Positions 60,797 through 64,000 of a stretch of 64,000 nt of DNA are shown here, piece after piece. The first letter of the stretch is position 1. The number at the start of each line of letters is the position of its first letter. The notes below the pieces were generated by a model. The model had not been told where the DNA came from. It saw only the letters and a program-made list of their open reading frames with translations, and ran no database searches. Where the stretch lies: positions 744,001 to 808,000 of the forward strand of contig NZ_FNWJ01000001.1 in NCBI RefSeq assembly GCF_900108055.1, given 5' to 3'. A program made the translations under genes and the position numbers. The stretch is from Thermoleophilum album (GTDB taxonomy: Bacteria > Actinomycetota > Thermoleophilia > Solirubrobacterales > Thermoleophilaceae).

Positions 60797-61894
60797 TCAA
60801 GCTGCGATCGAACCGCCTCGTGAAGCGCGTCGTTCTGCGGACTCCGCGGCCGCGGCGCGGGTGTCGGCTGCCGTGTCAGAGGACCCTTGGTCGGCGCCTT
60901 CGGCACGGCTCGGAAAGTAGGCGGAGGCGGAGATTCCGCGGTCGAACGGAGCCCAGCGCTCGCCAGCTGGCAACTGCTTCTCGATGCGATCGAAGCTACC
61001 GAGCGTGCCACCGAGGTTGTCGACCATGTGCACCAACGTGGCTTCGCGCGTGCACGGCACGACTGGACTGCCGTGTTCGAGCTTCCCGTGGTGCGAGAGG
61101 ATGATGTGCAGCAGCGCTTGGGCGTCGGCGGCCGGGAACCCCGGCAGCTGCTCGATCGCGCGTCGCACCTCGTAGTAGCCGAGCGCGATCTCGCCGTGAA
61201 GACGACCGACGTCGGTCATTTCGACGGCACCGCCCCGCTCCTCGTAGGTGAACACCTTGCCGATGTCGTGCAGCAGCGCCCCGGTTACCGCCAGATCGCG
61301 ATCGATGCCGGGAAACGTCGCCGCCATCGCGGAAACCCCTTGCGCGACCGTTAGCGAGTGCTCGAGCAACCCGTGGCGGTAGGCCTGGTGGTAGTGCTTC
61401 GCCGCTGGGGCCACTCGCCACCGCCGGCCGGTCTCGCTGTCGGGGCTCAGCAGCCGCTCAACCAAAAGGCGCAAGTGCGGACGCTGGATCGTGGCTACCA
61501 GTTGATCGAGCTGTTCGCAGAGCCGCTCGTAGGAGGTGGCCGGTCCGTCGAGGAGATCCGCCGGGTCGTATTCGTCGTCCTTGGCGGGGCGCACGCTGTG
61601 CAGGCGCAACCGCGCGCCGAAACGCTCGTGGACATCGAACTGTCCGCGTGCCACGACTGCGCGCCCCGGCTCACAGATTTCCTCGACAGTGTCGAGGTCG
61701 TCCCAAGCGACGGCTTCGACCGCGCCGCTGGCGTCGGCCAGGCTCAGTCGGATGAACTCGCCACCTTGGCGGGTCGGCCGACGACTGCGCTCGCGAACCA
61801 CGAACACCGATTCCACGTGCGCGCCGTGAGACAACTCGCGCACGAACTGCTTCGGTTTTGGTTGAGCGCTCTCGCCGAGCGAAGGCTGACGCAT
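60797..61894 (-). CDS. YhaM-like 3'-5' exoribonuclease paralogue
   Basis: A 365-residue OB-fold plus HD-domain nuclease with the same plan as the gene at 21290-22219: an early OB region (EFIRLSLADASGAVEAVAW) and HD motifs HQAYRHGLLEHS, VTGALLHDIGKVFTY, and LSHHGKLEHGSP. It carries a charged C-terminal tail absent from the first copy. Two paralogues in one 64-kb window suggest duplication and perhaps divided roles in RNA or DNA end trimming. Start is ATG at 61894. Confidence 0.85.
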   Translation of the reverse strand: MRQPSLGESAQPKPKQFVRELSHGAHVESVFVVRERSRRPTRQGGEFIRLSLADASGAVEAVAWDDLDTVEEICEPGRAVVARGQFDVHERFGARLRLHSVRPAKDDEYDPADLLDGPATSYERLCEQLDQLVATIQRPHLRLLVERLLSPDSETGRRWRVAPAAKHYHQAYRHGLLEHSLTVAQGVSAMAATFPGIDRDLAVTGALLHDIGKVFTYEERGGAVEMTDVGRLHGEIALGYYEVRRAIEQLPGFPAADAQALLHIILSHHGKLEHGSPVVPCTREATLVHMVDNLGGTLGSFDRIEKQLPAGERWAPFDRGISASAYFPSRAEGADQGSSDTAADTRAAAAESAERRASRGGSIAA

Positions 61895-61965
61895 ACAGAA
61901 GCGAAACTAGAGGCCTGAGCGGACGTTTCCCCGTTGGTGTCTCGGGAGCTGAGAAAGGGGGGTCG

Positions 61966-62649
61966 GTGGGTCAGCGGGTGGTTCTGATCGCAGGCGTGAC
62001 TGGGGCGCTCGGGCGTGCTGTTGCTGAAGAGCTCAGCGAGCACGGGTACGAGCTGAAAGGAATCGGTCGCAACGAGTCCGCGATGGCGGAACTGAAGCAG
62101 CGGCTTCCCGCGCTCGAGTTGGTGGCGGCCGATCTCACCGATCTTGCCGAGGCTGGGGAGGCCGTGTCGAGGCTCGCACCGTTCGACGCGGTGGTCGACG
62201 TGGTCGGCGGTTTTGCGCTTGGCCCGCCGCTCCACGAAACCGACCCGACGGCTTTCCGTGAGCTTCTTGACCTGAACCTGACTACTGCCTACAACCTCGC
62301 GCGGGCGGCTTTGCCGGTGCTTCTGGAGCGCCAGGGAGGGCCATTTGTGGTGACCTCCGCTCGAGCCGCCCTAGAGCCGTTTGCCGGTGCCTCGGCATAC
62401 GTCATCTCGAAGGCTGCATTGCTCGCCTTGATGCGCATGATCGACGTGGAGTACCGCAAGCGCGGGATCAGAGCTAACGCGATCCTCCCAGGAGTGATCG
62501 ACACCGAGGCTAACCGCCGCGCTAACCCGGGCGCCGACCGCTCGAGCTGGGTCGACCCGCGCGCGATCGCGCGCGTCGTGCGCTTCCTCGTGTCGGACGA
62601 CTCAGCGCCGATCGCGGGTCAGCTTGTGCCGGTCTGGGCTGCCCCCTGA
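61966..62649 (+). CDS. short-chain dehydrogenase/reductase
   Basis: A 227-residue classical SDR from GTG 61966, preceded by GAAAGGGGG; the longer upstream frame crosses the end of the neighbouring gene and lacks homology. The GVTGALGRAVAE cofactor loop, VVDVVGGFAL, catalytic VTSARAA and SAYVISKAA (YXXXK) are complete. Substrate unknown. It is convergent with fabI and overlaps it by about 31 bases. Confidence 0.85.
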   Translation: MGQRVVLIAGVTGALGRAVAEELSEHGYELKGIGRNESAMAELKQRLPALELVAADLTDLAEAGEAVSRLAPFDAVVDVVGGFALGPPLHETDPTAFRELLDLNLTTAYNLARAALPVLLERQGGPFVVTSARAALEPFAGASAYVISKAALLALMRMIDVEYRKRGIRANAILPGVIDTEANRRANPGADRSSWVDPRAIARVVRFLVSDDSAPIAGQLVPVWAAP

Positions 62650-63428
62650 GCGGCCCGCTTACGCCCCGCGGCGACGAAGTTGAAGCCGGCGTCGACGTGC
62701 AGGATTTCGCCGGTTATCGCGCGCGAGAAGTCGGAGAACAAGAAGCAGGCCGCATCGGCGACTGGGTAAGGGTCTTTGGGATCCCACGGCAGCGGGGCGC
62801 GCTCGGCCCACGCCTCGGTCAGGATCTCAAAGCCCGGGATTCCCTTACCGGCACGCGTCTCGAGGGGTCCGGCGGCAATCAGATTTGAGCGGATGAGGCG
62901 CTCGCCGAGGTGGAAAGCGAGATAGCGGTTGATCGACTCGAGCGCCGCCTTGCAGACGCCCATCCAGTTGTAGATCGGCCACGTCACCGCGGCGTCAAAG
63001 TCGAGGCCGACGAGCGATCCGCCTTCCGGTGGGCAGAGCTCGCGGAGCACGCGGCCGAGCGACATGTAAGAGAAGCTGCTGGTGTTGAAGGCGAGGTTCA
63101 CGCGCTCAGGCCGTACGTCGAGGAAATCGCCGGCGAGCGTCTCGCGGGGGGCGAAGGCGACAGCGTGCAGGGCGCCGTCCACCTGTCCCCACTTGGCCCG
63201 CAAGTGTTCGATCAGACGGTCGAAGTGCGAAAGGTCGGTGACGTCGAGGTCGATCACCTCCGGCTCGCTCGGCAACTGCTTGACCGCTTCTTCGCACAGT
63301 TCGCGGTCTTGCGGACGAGCGGTGGCGACGATCTCGGCGCCGAGCTCCTGCGCGCGCTTAGCGCACGCAAAGGCGATGCTCTGGTCGTTGACGATGCCAG
63401 TGATGATCAGACGCTTGCCTTCGAGCAT
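62619..63428 (-). CDS. fabI: enoyl-ACP reductase FabI
   Basis: A 269-residue NADH-dependent reductase completing each fatty acid elongation cycle. The N-terminal KRLIITGIVNDQSIAFACAK, the SSFSYMSLGR segment with a catalytic Tyr, and YNWMGVCKAAL (YX6K) are of the FabI/InhA type. I start at ATG 63428, behind GGAAGGGAG; the longer frame is antisense to purE. It is the usual target of triclosan-type inhibitors in related bacteria. Confidence 0.92.
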   Translation of the reverse strand: MLEGKRLIITGIVNDQSIAFACAKRAQELGAEIVATARPQDRELCEEAVKQLPSEPEVIDLDVTDLSHFDRLIEHLRAKWGQVDGALHAVAFAPRETLAGDFLDVRPERVNLAFNTSSFSYMSLGRVLRELCPPEGGSLVGLDFDAAVTWPIYNWMGVCKAALESINRYLAFHLGERLIRSNLIAAGPLETRAGKGIPGFEILTEAWAERAPLPWDPKDPYPVADAACFLFSDFSRAITGEILHVDAGFNFVAAGRKRAAQGAAQTGTS

Positions 63429-63465
63429 GCTCTCCCTTCCGGTGTGCCTACGGTCGCTGGAGGCG

Positions 63466-63969
63466 CTAGTCGCGGAGGCCGGCGCGGATTTCGCGATCCT
63501 TTGCGCGCACGCGCTCGGCCTGTCGAGCGCGGAAGTCTTCCACGGCCTGCGCCACGCGCGCATCCTCGAGTGCGATGATGCGCGCGGCCAAGAGGCCGGC
63601 ATTGCGTGCCTGCCCGATCGCGACCGTCGCGACCGGTACGCCCGCCGGCATCTGCACGATCGAAAGCAAGGAGTCCATGCCGTCGAGGTGCTTGAGCGGC
63701 ACGGGGACGCCGATCACGGGCAGCACCGTTACCGACGCGAGCATCCCGGGCAGATGGGCAGCGCCGCCGGCGCCCGCGATCAACACCTTGAGACCCCGTT
63801 CGGCGGCGCTCGCCCCGTAATCGAGCATCTCCCGCGGTGTGCGGTGGGCCGAGACGATCCTCAGCTCGTAGGGGATGCCGAACTCCTCGAGTGCTTCGGC
63901 GGCCCCGCGCATGACCGGCAGGTCGGAGTCCGACCCCATCGCAATGCCGACCTGCGGTGTCGGGCTCAC
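63466..63969 (-). CDS. purE: N5-carboxyaminoimidazole ribonucleotide mutase
   Basis: A 167-residue class I PurE that rearranges N5-CAIR to CAIR in purine synthesis. [29 protein letters not shown] and [10 protein letters not shown] define it, with conserved active-site His and Ser. Start is GTG, overlapping the upstream gene's TGA (GTGA). The expected partner is purK, consistent with the partial gene at the right edge. Confidence 0.94.
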   Translation of the reverse strand: MSPTPQVGIAMGSDSDLPVMRGAAEALEEFGIPYELRIVSAHRTPREMLDYGASAAERGLKVLIAGAGGAAHLPGMLASVTVLPVIGVPVPLKHLDGMDSLLSIVQMPAGVPVATVAIGQARNAGLLAARIIALEDARVAQAVEDFRARQAERVRAKDREIRAGLRD

Positions 63970-64000
63970 GCTTGCCCCTCGAGGATGCGAGCCGCTCGGT
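63966..64000 (-). CDS. C-terminal end of the gene upstream of purE, possibly purK
   Basis: Only about 11 codons are visible, ending [10 protein letters not shown] then TGA, and overlapping the purE start by four bases. The overlap and purE context make purK (N5-CAIR synthetase) likely, but the residues alone cannot prove it. Confidence 0.4.
   Translation of the reverse strand, partial: RAARILEGQA

Noticed and set aside
1-64000. tRNA or rRNA genes
   Set aside because: I scanned the gaps for TTCGA arm patterns and conserved rRNA segments by eye and saw none; a covariance-model scan would be needed to exclude them fully.

Overview
High-GC (roughly 70% by eye), gene-dense chromosomal DNA from an actinobacterium. 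The fused PafB-PafC regulator, a PAC2-family protein, the SufC/U/B/D set, RmlA/B/D and the overall base composition fit Actinomycetota, and the gene mix suggests the class Thermoleophilia. That placement is inference: there is no rRNA gene here. I saw no tRNA, rRNA, CRISPR array, transposase, integrase or replication origin. Most of the window is ordinary core genome in short operons with 4-base stop/start overlaps.

Region by region. 0-1 kb: end of a nicotinate phosphoribosyltransferase-like gene. 1.1-3.5 kb: an accessory pocket of visibly lower GC, all on the minus strand. It holds a frameshifted secreted protein with a wall/RHS-type pre-tip domain and a glycine-zipper tail, three small predicted four-helix membrane proteins, and a 47-codon ORF repeating the YPIVVDP junction. 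3.6-10.5 kb: short FtsH, methylmalonyl-CoA epimerase, PAP2 phosphatase, YchF, SpoIID-like protein, GabD. 10.5-19.2 kb: exact 50-bp tandem repeat, FumC, MerR-type regulator, IleS, thioredoxin, glycosyltransferase, PolX. 19-28 kb: trehalose phosphatase, two half-size TauE proteins, YhaM-like nuclease, PAC2 protein, an AdnA/AddB-like helicase-nuclease with altered ATPase motifs, inositol-phosphatase family, CAP protein. 28-34.6 kb: DUF488, a basic histone-like coiled-coil protein, Mrp, an epimerase-like SDR, MsrA and a broken GH31 glycosidase. 34.6-36.8 kb: groES-groEL with a promoter, two CIRCE operators and a terminator. 37-49 kb: ASCH protein, Nudix, a coupled nei-GDPD-crp unit, two ABC-2 exporters, Lhr helicase and a family-5-type uracil-DNA glycosylase. 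49-54 kb: Rrf2 regulator and Suf iron-sulfur assembly genes with a Rieske protein inside. 54-64 kb: DUF2236, dTDP-rhamnose genes, PPOX protein, PafBC, a second YhaM-like protein, SDR, FabI, PurE.

The best candidate for something undescribed is the 1.1-3.5 kb pocket. On the minus strand a near-consensus promoter (TTGACG, 17-nt spacer, TTTATT) has a spacer consisting of (TC)8 plus one G. It drives a gene whose signal peptide and body are in different frames, with the shift inside a G-rich run. The body ends in a Gly/Ala/Cys tail resembling pore-forming bacteriocins, followed by three small membrane proteins that could be immunity factors. Together these look like a phase-variable secreted toxin-immunity locus. 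The sequence features are seen directly; the toxin and phase-variation roles are inference.
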